Source: Rhizobium sp. 18065
GTDB taxonomy: Bacteria > Pseudomonadota > Alphaproteobacteria > Rhizobiales > Rhizobiaceae
Assembly: GCF_902706095.1 (NCBI RefSeq)
Contig: NZ_CACSJP010000001.1
Span: 62,001-126,000 of the forward strand
Direction: 5' to 3'
Length of the DNA stretch: 64,000 nt
Shown here: positions 55,469-64,000 of the stretch, in pieces
Numbering within the stretch: the first letter of the stretch is position 1
Layout of the letters: the number at the start of each line of letters is the position of its first letter
The notes under the pieces: model-generated
What the model was told of the DNA's origin: nothing
The model's input: only the letters and a program-made list of their open reading frames with translations
Database searches by the model: none
Position numbers and translations under genes: made by a program

Positions 55469-58456
55469 ATGAAAAAAGGCGATCATCTCTTCCTCGTTGA
55501 CGGCTCCGGATTCATCTTCCGGGCGTTCCACGCCATTCCGCCGCTGAACCGCAAATCCGACGGCCTGCCCGTCAATGCGGTCTCCGGCTTCTGCAACATG
55601 CTGTGGAAACTGCTGCGTGATGCGCGCAATACCGATGTCGGCGTGACGCCTACCCATTTCGCGGTCATCTTCGACTATTCCTCGAAGACCTTCCGCAATG
55701 CGCTTTACGATCAGTACAAGGCGAACCGCTCGGCACCGCCGGAGGACCTGATCCCGCAATTCGGTCTTATCCGTCATGCCACGCGCGCCTTCAACTTGCC
55801 CTGCATCGAGACCGAAGGCTTCGAAGCCGACGATATCATCGCGACCTATGCCCGTGCTGCCGAAGCCATTGGCGCCGATGTCACGATCATCTCCTCCGAC
55901 AAGGACCTGATGCAGCTCGTCACCGCGAACGTGCATATGTACGACGCGATGAAGGACAAGCAGATCGGTATTCCGGACGTCGTCGAGAAATGGGGCGTTC
56001 CGCCGGAAAAGATGATCGACCTGCAGGCGATGACGGGCGATTCCACTGACAATGTTCCGGGCATTCCGGGCATCGGCCCGAAGACGGCAGCCCAACTGCT
56101 CGAGGAATTCGGCGATCTGGAAACGCTGCTCGCCCGTGCGGGCGAGATCAAGCAGCAGAAGCGCCGTGAAAACATCATCGCCAATGCCGATCTTGCCCGC
56201 ATTTCCCGCCAGCTGGTCGAGCTGCGCACGGACGTGCCGCTCGACATGGCGCTCGAAGACCTGACGCTGGAGCCGCAGGACGGCCCCAGGTTGATCGCCT
56301 TTCTCAAGGCGATGGAATTCACCACGCTCACCCGACGCGTTGCCGAGGCAACCGGCGCCGATGCCAGCGTCATTGATGTCGCCGACGTTCCGGTCGAGCG
56401 GGATGGCCGAGCCCATGGCCCGGATCTTGATGTCCAGCCTGCGGCCGCTTCGGAGCCTGCCTCTGCTTCCGCCGAAACACCGGCTGCATCTGCCGGTGCC
56501 GCTGAGCCGGATGGTTCAAGGCCGGCCACACTTGCCAAGGCCCGCGCCGATGCATTTGCATCGCTCCCGATCGATCGCAGCACCTATGTGACAATCCGGG
56601 ATCTGGCGCAGCTGCGCCAATGGGTTACGGACGCCCGCGAAACCGGTCTCGTCGCCTTTGACACCGAAACCACCTCGATTGATCCGATGCAGGCGGATCT
56701 GGTCGGCCTGTCGCTGGCAATCCAGGACAATCGCACCACGCCGGGCTCTGCCAGTATCCGCGCCTGTTATGTGCCGCTGGCCCACAAGACCGGCCGCGAC
56801 GATCTGTTCAGCGATGGCGTCAAGCTGACCGAAGGCCAGATCCCGATGGCCGACGCATTGGCGGCACTGAAGGACATGCTGGAGGATCCGGCTGTTCTCA
56901 AGGTGGCACAGAACCTGAAATACGACTACCTGGTGATGAAGCGCCACGGCATCGTCATCGAAGGGTTCGACGACACCATGCTGATGTCCTACGTGCTGGA
57001 TGCCGGAAGAGGCAATCACGGCATGGACACCCTGTCGGAAAAATGGCTCGGCCACACGCCGATCGCCTTCAAGGAGGTCGCCGGCTCCGGCAAGTCTCTG
57101 GTCACCTTCGATCATGTCGATATCGACAAGGCGACGGCCTATGCCGCCGAAGATGCCGACGTGACACTGCGCCTCTGGCTGGTGCTGAAACCACGCCTTG
57201 CCGCCGAAGGCCTGACCCGTATCTATGAGCGCCTCGAACGGCCGCTCGTGCCGGTGCTGGCGGACATGGAAGAGCGCGGTATCACGGTCGATCGCCAGAT
57301 CCTGTCGCGTCTCTCCGGTGAACTCGCCCAGAAGGCGGCCGCCACCGAAGACGAGGTCTATGAGCTCGCCGGCGAGCGTTTCAACATCGGCTCGCCCAAG
57401 CAGCTCGGCGACATCCTGTTCGGCCGCATGGGCCTGCCCGGTGGTTCCAAGACTAAGACCGGACAGTGGTCGACGTCTGCGCAGGTGCTCGAGGATCTCG
57501 CGGCCGAAGGCGCTCCATTGCCGCGCAAGATCGTCGACTGGCGCCAGCTGACCAAGCTGAAATCGACCTATACCGATGCGCTTCCGGGCTATGTGCATCC
57601 GCAGACCAAACGCGTGCACACCAGCTACTCGCTGGCCTCGACCACGACGGGACGCCTGTCCTCGTCGGAGCCGAACCTGCAGAATATTCCGGTGCGCACA
57701 GCCGAAGGTCGCAAGATCCGCACCGCCTTCATCTCGACGCCCGGCCACAAGCTGCTGTCGGCCGACTACAGCCAGATCGAACTGCGCGTGCTTGCCCATG
57801 TCGCCGACATTCCGCAGCTGCGCCAGGCCTTTGCCGATGGCATCGACATCCATGCGATGACGGCATCGGAAATGTTCGGTGTGCCGGTCGAGGGCATGCC
57901 TTCGGAAGTCCGCCGCCGCGCCAAGGCGATCAACTTCGGCATCATCTACGGCATTTCCGCCTTCGGTCTCGCCAACCAGCTGTCGATCGAACGTTCCGAG
58001 GCTGGCGACTACATCAAGAAATATTTCGAGCGCTTCCCGGGCATCAAGGACTATATGGAAAGCACCAAGGCCTTCGCCCGCGAAAACGGCTATGTCGAAA
58101 CCATCTTTGGCCGCCGCGCCTATTATCCGGAAATCCGCTCGTCCAACCCCTCGATGCGCGCCTTCAACGAACGTGCCGCGATCAACGCCCCGATCCAGGG
58201 ATCGGCGGCCGACGTCATTCGCCGCGCCATGATCCAGATCGAGCCGGTGCTCGCCAAGGCCGGTCTCGGCGAACGCGCGCGCATGCTTCTGCAGGTCCAT
58301 GACGAACTGATCTTCGAAGTCGAGGATGATGCGATCGATAAGGCCATGCCGCTCATCGTCGATACGATGGAGAATGCCGCCATGCCGGCAGTCTCCATGC
58401 GGGTGCCGCTGAAGGTCGATGCCCGCGCAGCCCACAACTGGGACGAAGCGCACTGA
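55469..58456 (+). CDS. polA: DNA polymerase I
   Basis: The protein has 995 residues and three intact activities. The 5'-3' exonuclease spans residues 1-300 (FLVDGSGFIFRAFHAIPPL; GDSTDNVPGIPGIGPKTAAQ). A 3'-5' proofreading domain spans about 375-570, with all acidic residues retained (AFDTETTSID, NLKYDY, YAAEDADVTLRLW). The polymerase domain spans 590-995 (motif A DYSQIELRVLAHVA, motif B RRRAKAINFGIIYG, motif C VHDELIFEVED). An Ala/Glu-rich linker near residues 325-365 separates the nucleases. It fills Okazaki gaps and repairs excision patches. Confidence 0.98.
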   Translation: MKKGDHLFLVDGSGFIFRAFHAIPPLNRKSDGLPVNAVSGFCNMLWKLLRDARNTDVGVTPTHFAVIFDYSSKTFRNALYDQYKANRSAPPEDLIPQFGLIRHATRAFNLPCIETEGFEADDIIATYARAAEAIGADVTIISSDKDLMQLVTANVHMYDAMKDKQIGIPDVVEKWGVPPEKMIDLQAMTGDSTDNVPGIPGIGPKTAAQLLEEFGDLETLLARAGEIKQQKRRENIIANADLARISRQLVELRTDVPLDMALEDLTLEPQDGPRLIAFLKAMEFTTLTRRVAEATGADASVIDVADVPVERDGRAHGPDLDVQPAAASEPASASAETPAASAGAAEPDGSRPATLAKARADAFASLPIDRSTYVTIRDLAQLRQWVTDARETGLVAFDTETTSIDPMQADLVGLSLAIQDNRTTPGSASIRACYVPLAHKTGRDDLFSDGVKLTEGQIPMADALAALKDMLEDPAVLKVAQNLKYDYLVMKRHGIVIEGFDDTMLMSYVLDAGRGNHGMDTLSEKWLGHTPIAFKEVAGSGKSLVTFDHVDIDKATAYAAEDADVTLRLWLVLKPRLAAEGLTRIYERLERPLVPVLADMEERGITVDRQILSRLSGELAQKAAATEDEVYELAGERFNIGSPKQLGDILFGRMGLPGGSKTKTGQWSTSAQVLEDLAAEGAPLPRKIVDWRQLTKLKSTYTDALPGYVHPQTKRVHTSYSLASTTTGRLSSSEPNLQNIPVRTAEGRKIRTAFISTPGHKLLSADYSQIELRVLAHVADIPQLRQAFADGIDIHAMTASEMFGVPVEGMPSEVRRRAKAINFGIIYGISAFGLANQLSIERSEAGDYIKKYFERFPGIKDYMESTKAFARENGYVETIFGRRAYYPEIRSSNPSMRAFNERAAINAPIQGSAADVIRRAMIQIEPVLAKAGLGERARMLLQVHDELIFEVEDDAIDKAMPLIVDTMENAAMPAVSMRVPLKVDARAAHNWDEAH

Positions 58457-58483
58457 GCGCCCGTTCCGATCACACAGGAGAAC

Positions 58484-59275
58484 ATGGCTTTGGCCTTTAA
58501 AACAATCAACGGCAATGTCGTCCACTATGAGCTGATCGGCGAAGCCAAGGCCAAGAACCTGATCGTCTTTTCCAACGGGCTGGGCACCGATTTCCGCATC
58601 TGGCTGCCATTGTTCGACGAGCTCGGCGAAGATGTTTCCGTGCTGCTCTATGACAGCCGCGGCCATGGCCTCTCCGGCGGTGCCGACAAGCCCTTTGGTA
58701 TGGATGATCTCGTTTCGGATCTCGCGACACTCTGCGATGAGCTCGAAATCAAGAAGGCAACCTTCTGTGGTCTGTCGGTCGGTGGCCTGATCTGCCAGGG
58801 CCTATGGAAGGCGCGGCCAGATCTCTTCCGCAAGCTCGTTCTATGTGACACCGCACCCAGAATCGGCACAGCGGACATCTGGGCGCAGCGCATCGAGGGC
58901 ATCCGTGCCAACGGTCTGGAAAGTGCTGCCGACAATGCCATGCAGCGCTGGTTCACCCCGGCTTTCCATGAAGACCGCGCCGATGAACTGGCAGGTTACA
59001 AACTGATGATGACGCGGCAATCAACAGCCGGCTATCTTTCGACTTGCGAAGCTTTGCGCGATACCGACTTTTCCGATGTATTGCCGACGATAACGGTCCC
59101 GACAATGCTCATCGTCGGTGATCAGGACGGCTCGACGCCGCCGGAACTGGTCGAGGCTGCTGCCAGCCTGATCCCGGGTGCCCGCTTTGAGGTCATTGAG
59201 GACTGCGCTCATATCCCGAGTGTCGAGCAGCCGGAAGCCCTGGCCGAACTGCTGCAGGGTTTCATGCGCAAGTAG
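58484..59275 (+). CDS. pcaD: 3-oxoadipate enol-lactonase-like alpha/beta hydrolase
   Basis: A 263-residue hydrolase with the PcaD pattern: SNGLGTDFRIWLPL (oxyanion), nucleophile Ser98 in CGLSVGGLICQGL, Asp213 or Asp215 in VGDQDGSTPP, and His243 in CAHIPSVEQPE. In the protocatechuate pathway PcaD opens the enol-lactone. No other pca gene is nearby and it sits 27 bases after polA on the same strand, so the true substrate may differ. The start at 58484 has caggagaac upstream. Confidence 0.75.
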   Translation: MALAFKTINGNVVHYELIGEAKAKNLIVFSNGLGTDFRIWLPLFDELGEDVSVLLYDSRGHGLSGGADKPFGMDDLVSDLATLCDELEIKKATFCGLSVGGLICQGLWKARPDLFRKLVLCDTAPRIGTADIWAQRIEGIRANGLESAADNAMQRWFTPAFHEDRADELAGYKLMMTRQSTAGYLSTCEALRDTDFSDVLPTITVPTMLIVGDQDGSTPPELVEAAASLIPGARFEVIEDCAHIPSVEQPEALAELLQGFMRK

Positions 59276-59293
59276 TCGTACCGAATCTGGATC

Positions 59294-59923
59294 TCAGGAC
59301 TGTTGCTCGGCCCGCGCCGCCAGCAGTTCCTCCAGCGCCGCGACCAGCTTGCGCCCACCCTCTTCCAGGGGGCCGCTATTGTCGATGGTCAGGCAATTGT
59401 ATTGGGGTGGAATGGACAGCGATCCGCCACGCTTCAGCCTTGCCTGAATATCTGCCACAGTTTCGCGACCTCGTGCCTCAAGCCGCTTGGCCAGGACCTC
59501 CGGTCTTGCGATCACGTTGACCACGAGCAGCGACGGAAATGCTCGATGGAAAAGGTCGAGCACCGAACGGGAGCCATTGGCAAGGACCAGATGCCCTTGG
59601 GCCAACTGGTCCTGGACGTTCGCCGGAATGCCATAGCGCAATCCGTGCGCATCCCAGTGCACGGCGAAGTCGCCGGCTGCCTGCTGTGCTTCGAAACCGG
59701 CCGCCGATACGGCAACATGATCTTCGCCACCGGCATCGGCAGCCCGGGTGATCACCCGTTGAACCAGATGAACCTCAGGCCGCCCGGAAAAATGCGCCAT
59801 CGCAAACTGGATCAGGCTGTCCTTGCCGGCCCCGCTCGGCCCGACCACGGCGACCAGGGTGCCTGAAGGTACCGAGGTGCCTGAAGGTTGTGTCGACCCG
59901 GTCTGTCTTGCATGCTCTGCCAT
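59294..59923 (-). CDS. phnN: Ribose 1,5-bisphosphate phosphokinase
   Basis: Phosphorylates ribose 1,5-bisphosphate to PRPP, the last step of the C-P lyase pathway. The protein has 209 residues and resembles guanylate kinase: Walker A VVGPSGAGKDSLIQF (GPSGAGKD at 29-36), VQRVITRAAD, and RGRETVADIQARLKR lid residues. The ATG overlaps the phnM stop by one base (TGATG). Last gene of the phn operon; it converges with the PcaD-like gene at a distance of 18 bases. Confidence 0.93.
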   Translation of the reverse strand: MAEHARQTGSTQPSGTSVPSGTLVAVVGPSGAGKDSLIQFAMAHFSGRPEVHLVQRVITRAADAGGEDHVAVSAAGFEAQQAAGDFAVHWDAHGLRYGIPANVQDQLAQGHLVLANGSRSVLDLFHRAFPSLLVVNVIARPEVLAKRLEARGRETVADIQARLKRGGSLSIPPQYNCLTIDNSGPLEEGGRKLVAALEELLAARAEQQS

Positions 59924-61062
59924 CAGGCAACCCTTTGTCCTTCGCGCCAGACCGAGCGTACGACCGGAACACCTTCCGTGTGGCGAACGCGAACGAGGTC
60001 GGCCCGCAAACCTGCAGCGATGCGGCCGCGATCGTCAAGGCCGACGGTGCGCGCCGGTGTCGATGTCACCATGGCCAGCGCCTTCGGCAGGGACAGGCCA
60101 TCCATCTCGTCAGCCAGCACGAAGGGTGCATGCAAGAGGCTGAGCGGCACGTAATCTGAAGACAGAACGTCGAGCACGCCGTGCGCCGCCAGATCACGTG
60201 CGGCGATATTGCCCGAATGCGACTTGCCGCGCACGACGTTCGGCGCGCCCATAAGCACGCTCATGCCCGCCGTGTGGGAGGCCTTGGCCGCCTCGAAGCT
60301 GGTCGGGAATTCCGCCAGCTTCACGCCGTGACCCTTCGCTTCCTCGACATGCGCCAACGTCGCATCGTCATGGCTGGCAACCGTGATCCCGCGCTCGGCA
60401 CAGATCGCCGCAAGAGTGTCGCGGTGCACCGAGGAATAGCGTTCCGACATGCGCAAGCGCCCCTCGACGAAGCGGGCGAAGGCTTCCTCGGAAAGGCCAC
60501 GCTTGGTTTTGTAGTACAGCGTATACTGTTCCATCGTCTGGAACTGACGTTGGCCTGGGGAATGGTCCATCAGCGAGACGAGCCGCACATGCGGATCGGT
60601 GGCAAAATCGGAAAAATGTTCGAGCACGTTGTCGGACGCCACTTCGCAGCGCAGGTGGATCAGGTGCTCGGCGCGCAACCGGTCTTCCCGCTCGGCGGCC
60701 TGGATTGCATCCGCCATCTCGCGCATCTCGCCCTTGTCAAAGCCCCCGTCTTCGTCCGAGCCCATGCGCAGGCAGTCGAAGACCGTGGTGATGCCGGAGG
60801 TGGCAACCTGGGCATCATGCGCCTGGATCGCCGACATCTTGTTCCAGCGTACGCCCGGGCGCGGTGAGTAATGCGATTCGAGATGGTCGGTGTGCAGTTC
60901 GACGAGACCGGCGATCAGATAATCGCCTCCGAAATCCTCCCCGGCTCGTGACGTGCCTTGCGAGATATCGGCAATCTTTCCGTCACGCACGAGAACCGAG
61001 CCGGAAACAACCTCGTCCTCCAGCACGATGCGGGCATTGTTGATGGCAAATTCGATCGACAT
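59923..61062 (-). CDS. phnM: Alpha-D-ribose 1-methylphosphonate 5-triphosphate diphosphatase
   Basis: Releases pyrophosphate from the triphosphate intermediate so that the C-P lyase core can act. A 379-residue amidohydrolase-fold enzyme. The metal-binding opening GLVELHTDHLESHYSP gives His57, Asp59 and His60, with further ligands in VASHDDATLAHVEEAK and in VLSSDYVPLSLLHAPF. It lies 19 bases downstream of the DUF1045 gene and overlaps phnN. Confidence 0.95.
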   Translation of the reverse strand: MSIEFAINNARIVLEDEVVSGSVLVRDGKIADISQGTSRAGEDFGGDYLIAGLVELHTDHLESHYSPRPGVRWNKMSAIQAHDAQVATSGITTVFDCLRMGSDEDGGFDKGEMREMADAIQAAEREDRLRAEHLIHLRCEVASDNVLEHFSDFATDPHVRLVSLMDHSPGQRQFQTMEQYTLYYKTKRGLSEEAFARFVEGRLRMSERYSSVHRDTLAAICAERGITVASHDDATLAHVEEAKGHGVKLAEFPTSFEAAKASHTAGMSVLMGAPNVVRGKSHSGNIAARDLAAHGVLDVLSSDYVPLSLLHAPFVLADEMDGLSLPKALAMVTSTPARTVGLDDRGRIAAGLRADLVRVRHTEGVPVVRSVWREGQRVA

Positions 61063-61081
61063 GGAAGTCCCTGCTGTTGCG

Positions 61082-61771
61082 TCAGGCCCCGATCAACGGG
61101 TGCCAGGAGTGAATGGTAAAGGGCGCGCCGCGTTCGGTCTCGACGAAGAGACCAAGCCCCGAGATCGCCAGCGGCTTCTGGATGAAATCCGCAAACCGTC
61201 GTTCGAGAACGTCTGCGACTGTTGCGCTGCGCTCAGGTGCAATCGGGCCGGTCAGCGTCATATGGAAGCGAAAGACGTCGAAGACATGCGGATAGCCCCA
61301 GCGCAGCAGATTTTCCCGTTGCGTCGCGCCAAGCCTGTCTGGATTGCGCCTTGCGATATCGGCATCTGACAACGGTGCCCGAAACGGTTCGAACTCTTCC
61401 ACCACTCGGGCGGCGAAATCCTGCAGGGGCGCATGCGTGGCGCCGGGGATGATGGCAAAGAACGGTCCCAATTGCCCGACAACAGCACTCGGCAGGGCAA
61501 AGCTGAACTCCCGGCCGCAGAAGGCTTGAAGCGCCGCGAGAAGGTCGGCCTCACTTTGCCCCTTGGCCAGTTCGAATGGTGCCTTCAGCGTGGCATGAAA
61601 ACCATAACGCCGTGGATCCTCGGTGATCCGATGATGTTCGCCCTCATCGATGCCCTCGAGATCCCCGAGTTCAGTATTGTTACCGCTGAAGGCATCCCGC
61701 TTCAGCCAAGTGGCCGCAGCCACTGTTAGCGGATCATCGGCGGGCGGTGTGAAATAGATGGCGTATCGCAA
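61082..61771 (-). CDS. DUF1045 protein, 2H phosphoesterase-like, phosphonate-associated
   Basis: A 229-residue protein with two H-x-T motifs about 110 residues apart, GFHATLKAP (His59) and RFHMTLTGP (His170), the signature of 2H phosphoesterases, which open cyclic phosphodiesters or hydrolyse RNA-like 2',3' linkages. The family occurs in phn clusters of alphaproteobacteria. No phnP is visible in the window, so a role in opening the 1,2-cyclic ribose phosphate made by C-P lyase is attractive but inferred. The start is TTG 61771, with aggac six bases upstream. It lies between phnE2 and phnM. Confidence 0.85.
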   Translation of the reverse strand: MRYAIYFTPPADDPLTVAAATWLKRDAFSGNNTELGDLEGIDEGEHHRITEDPRRYGFHATLKAPFELAKGQSEADLLAALQAFCGREFSFALPSAVVGQLGPFFAIIPGATHAPLQDFAARVVEEFEPFRAPLSDADIARRNPDRLGATQRENLLRWGYPHVFDVFRFHMTLTGPIAPERSATVADVLERRFADFIQKPLAISGLGLFVETERGAPFTIHSWHPLIGA

Positions 61772-61816
61772 GGACCTGTCCTGAAATTTCGAAATATTGC
61801 AGCGATTGCGGCGCAA

Positions 61817-63328
61817 TCAGTGCTTCGTACCCATCAGCCGCGATCGCAGGCTATTCGAGATTGCGTCAAACACGAAGACCACGAGCAGGATCAAAAGCAC
61901 CATATAGGCAACGTTTTCCCAGTCGGAATTGGTTCGCATCGCTTCCCACAGCTTCAGGCCGATGCCGCCGGCGCCCACGGCACCGATGATGGTGGCCGAG
62001 CGCGTATTGCTTTCCCAGAAATACAGCGCCTGCGAGGCGAACACCGGCAGCACCTGCGGTACTACCCCGTAGCGCTGCACGGCGATCGCCGGCGCGCCGA
62101 CCGATTTCACCCCTTCGCGCTGCTTGTCGTCGATGTTTTCCAGCGCTTCCGAATAGAGTTTGCCAAGCGTGCCGGTGTCGGTGAAGAAGATAGCCGAGAT
62201 GCCGGCCAGCGGTCCCGGACCGAAGGCGCGGGTGAAAAACAGCGCCCAGATCAGCATGTCGACCGAGCGAAGAAAGTCGAACAGCCGTTTGGTCACCTGA
62301 TTGACCGGTCGGTTGCGCGTGATGTTGCGCGCCGCGATGAACGACAGCGGAAACGCGACCAGCATGGCAAACAGCGTGCCGACAAAAGCCATGACAATCG
62401 TCTGCAAAAGCTTGGTCCAGACATCCAGATGCTGCCAGGAGGCATTGTAGAGGAAATTGTTCCAGGCCAGCGCCAGGTTGCTCATCTTTGGGTCGATGCG
62501 GTCGCCCGATACGATCGTGTCGGTCAGCTTGCTGATCGGCATGTTGAAGAACGGCGAATTGGTATCGAAGACGAAATTCTCCCAGCCGAGGAAGCGCTTG
62601 CGGATCCGTACCCGATCCGCGCTCACCTCGACCCAGCCGGCAAAGCCGAAATAGGCAACCACGCGGCCGCCGGCGCTGCGCTGGTCGACCCAGTCGGGCT
62701 TGGCACCATTGAGGGTGACGGTATCGCCGGCATGGTCAAGCGACAGGTCGATACTTTCGCCACGGCGCACCAGGGTGACCCGGTCCGGGGTGATTTCGAC
62801 ATGCGCCGCAGAGCCAAGCGTCACGGTGGCCTGCGTGATGACCTCTTCGGTCACTGTGGATGGTGTGGCCGGGGCCGCAATGGCTGCTGCGGCTCCATCC
62901 GCCGGCTTGGGCATGAAGCTGAAGGCCGAAGGCGCCTTTGCGGCGGGAGCGGCTGCAGACTGTGTCGCCGCATCTGCGGCAACCGTGCGTGTCATGTTTT
63001 TCCGCTGGGCGTTGATCCAGTCCGGATTGGGATTGGGGCCGATCGGGTCGAAACGGGAATAGACGATGCTGATCGCCCCATCTGCGGCAATCTCGAAGTC
63101 CGGCCGGATCTCGAACGACACCCAGTCGGCGAGGTAATTGCCGGCAATGCCCCAGTTGGCTTCGGAAATAGTCTTGCCGAAGGCAAAGAACCACCAGCTG
63201 AAGCTCAGGTAGACAACAAGCAGACCAACCGAGATCGGCACGCGGAAACGCTGCCACAGCGAGCGCTCCAGCACATGCGGATAGCGTGCGGCAAGGCGGT
63301 TCAGTTCGGCGGTATTGGTCATCGACAT
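61817..63328 (-). CDS. phnE2: Phosphonate ABC transporter permease with large inserted soluble segment
   Basis: A 503-residue inner-membrane permease. The C-terminal 230 residues are a standard PhnE permease with the EAA-type loop (EALENIDDKQREGVKSVGAP) and several helices. The N-terminal half has one membrane helix (about residues 25-45), then about 200 residues of soluble sequence including an Ala/Pro-rich linker and beta-rich stretches, before the permease helices begin near residue 265. Ordinary PhnE proteins have about 270 residues. ATG 63328 has aggac upstream, inside the end of phnE1. Confidence 0.9.
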   Translation of the reverse strand: MSMTNTAELNRLAARYPHVLERSLWQRFRVPISVGLLVVYLSFSWWFFAFGKTISEANWGIAGNYLADWVSFEIRPDFEIAADGAISIVYSRFDPIGPNPNPDWINAQRKNMTRTVAADAATQSAAAPAAKAPSAFSFMPKPADGAAAAIAAPATPSTVTEEVITQATVTLGSAAHVEITPDRVTLVRRGESIDLSLDHAGDTVTLNGAKPDWVDQRSAGGRVVAYFGFAGWVEVSADRVRIRKRFLGWENFVFDTNSPFFNMPISKLTDTIVSGDRIDPKMSNLALAWNNFLYNASWQHLDVWTKLLQTIVMAFVGTLFAMLVAFPLSFIAARNITRNRPVNQVTKRLFDFLRSVDMLIWALFFTRAFGPGPLAGISAIFFTDTGTLGKLYSEALENIDDKQREGVKSVGAPAIAVQRYGVVPQVLPVFASQALYFWESNTRSATIIGAVGAGGIGLKLWEAMRTNSDWENVAYMVLLILLVVFVFDAISNSLRSRLMGTKH

Positions 63329-63339
63329 GGGATCTGTCC

Positions 63340-64000
63340 TCACTGAACCGACTGGAAGGCCTGCTCGCCGACCAGCCTGCGCCGCAGGCTAGCGGACAAC
63401 TGGTCGACGCCGATGATGGTGATCAGCAGCAGCAGCACGATCGCCAGCGTCTTCGCCTCATGGCCCTGGCTGATCGACAGGCGCAGCAATTCGCCGATGC
63501 CGCCGCCGCCGACGGCGCCGATGATCGTCGATGCGCGCACGTTAATTTCGAAACGCAGCAGGAAATAACTGACGAAATTCGGCATGACCTGCGGGGTGAT
63601 CCCGAACCAGACCCGTTCGAACCAGTTGGCACCGACGGCGCGCAGACCTTCGTCGGCCCGCATGTCGGCATTCTCGACCACCTCGAAGAACAGTTTTCCA
63701 AGCGCACCGATCGTATGCAGCGATACGGCGGCAATCGCGGGGATCGGCCCGAGAGACAGGATGGCAAGGAAGAAGCCGGCGATCACCACCTCGGGAAAGG
63801 CCCGCAGGATTTCCATCATGCGGCGCACCGGCCAGCGGATCCACGCGATCGGCATCATGTTCTTCGCCGCAAGAAAGCAAAGGCAGAAGCCGAAGATCGC
63901 ACCGATCACGGTGGAAAACAGCGCGATATTGATCGTCTCGACCATCTTGTAGATGTATTCCGGGATGTACAGCGTCTCGGTAATGTAGAGACGGCCTTCC
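63340..64000 (-). CDS. phnE1: Phosphonate ABC transporter permease, 5'-truncated by the window
   Basis: The visible C-terminal 219 residues form a binding-protein-dependent permease: helices at LFSTVIGAIFGFCLCFLAA and VVIAGFFLAILSLGPIPAI, the EAA loop (EVVENADMRADEGLRAVGAN), and FEINVRASTIIGAVGGGGIG. The frame is open to the right edge (ITETLYIPEYIYKMVET), so the start lies outside. With phnE2 it should form the membrane channel for phosphonate uptake; the ATPase phnC and binding protein phnD would be expected beyond the window. Confidence 0.92.
   Translation of the reverse strand, partial: EGRLYITETLYIPEYIYKMVETINIALFSTVIGAIFGFCLCFLAAKNMMPIAWIRWPVRRMMEILRAFPEVVIAGFFLAILSLGPIPAIAAVSLHTIGALGKLFFEVVENADMRADEGLRAVGANWFERVWFGITPQVMPNFVSYFLLRFEINVRASTIIGAVGGGGIGELLRLSISQGHEAKTLAIVLLLLITIIGVDQLSASLRRRLVGEQAFQSVQ

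Overview
The window is a 64 kb stretch of chromosomal DNA from an alphaproteobacterium of the order Hyphomicrobiales, most probably Rhizobiaceae (Rhizobium, Agrobacterium or a relative). Evidence: a Fur-family Irr regulator next to fabA-fabB-fabI, the order cycM/kdsB/pheA, a TIGR02300 acidic protein next to tRNA-Ala(GGC), an ffs-dnaX-ybaB block, an AbcR-like small RNA between marR and polA, the alphaproteobacterial form of heat-shock promoter in front of dnaK, and a phn cluster ending phnE-phnE-DUF1045-phnM-phnN. Nearly all of it is core genome. I see no insertion sequence, prophage, integrase, CRISPR array or toxin-antitoxin pair, and no frameshifted or decayed gene. Two genes are cut by the window edges (rnd on the left, phnE1 on the right).

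Layout. 1-4.5 kb: end of a short RNase D, a small hypothetical gene, a NAMPT-type phosphoribosyltransferase and a 602-residue acidic protein of unknown function. 4.5-8.3 kb: rpsA and cmk, TIGR02300, tRNA-Ala and a 65-residue conserved protein. 8.4-10.5 kb: YdcF-like, secreted cysteine-rich and TRIC-like membrane proteins. 10.5-13.9 kb: irr divergent from fabA-fabB-fabI (unsaturated fatty acid synthesis). 13.9-16.6 kb: a LuxR-type HTH solo, an AraC regulator and an RsmC-like methyltransferase. 16.6-26.9 kb: a long minus-strand translation and RNA-metabolism cluster, rimP-nusA-ylxR-infB-rbfA-truB-rpsO-pnp, with a hairpin plus U-run in the rimP leader. 27-32.4 kb: MFS exporter, lytic transglycosylase, recR, MOSC protein, hydrolase. 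32.4-34.9 kb: SRP RNA, dnaX, ybaB. 34.9-39.7 kb: HIT protein, nudC, pheA, kdsB, cytochrome c, AEC transporter. About 39.8-39.95 kb: a 6S-like RNA. 40-46 kb: adenosine kinase, SH3 protein, hydroxyacid dehydrogenase, GNAT, MoeB-like, recF, a small membrane protein and slyX. 46-49.9 kb: dnaK, a small secreted protein, then dnaJ, under a near-perfect RpoH promoter. 49.9-55 kb: PBP1A, YbaK-like deacylase, M20 peptidase, MarR. 55-59.3 kb: AbcR-like sRNA, polA, pcaD-like hydrolase. 59.3-64 kb: the 3' part of a phosphonate uptake and C-P lyase operon.

The most interesting points are regulatory RNAs and promoters rather than a new protein system: (i) a three-hairpin, C-rich-loop sRNA in the marR-polA gap; (ii) a 6S-like RNA read on the minus strand; (iii) a possible plus-strand sRNA at about 52.88-53.10 kb with an RpoH-like promoter and its own terminator; (iv) a terminator-like hairpin with a GNRA loop in front of rimP. 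Among proteins, the clearest oddities are a secreted protein gene inserted between dnaK and dnaJ, a 2H-phosphoesterase-like DUF1045 protein in a phn cluster that shows no phnP, a PhnE permease carrying a large extra soluble segment, a MoeB homologue without its zinc cysteines, and the absence of aroA from its usual place before cmk.
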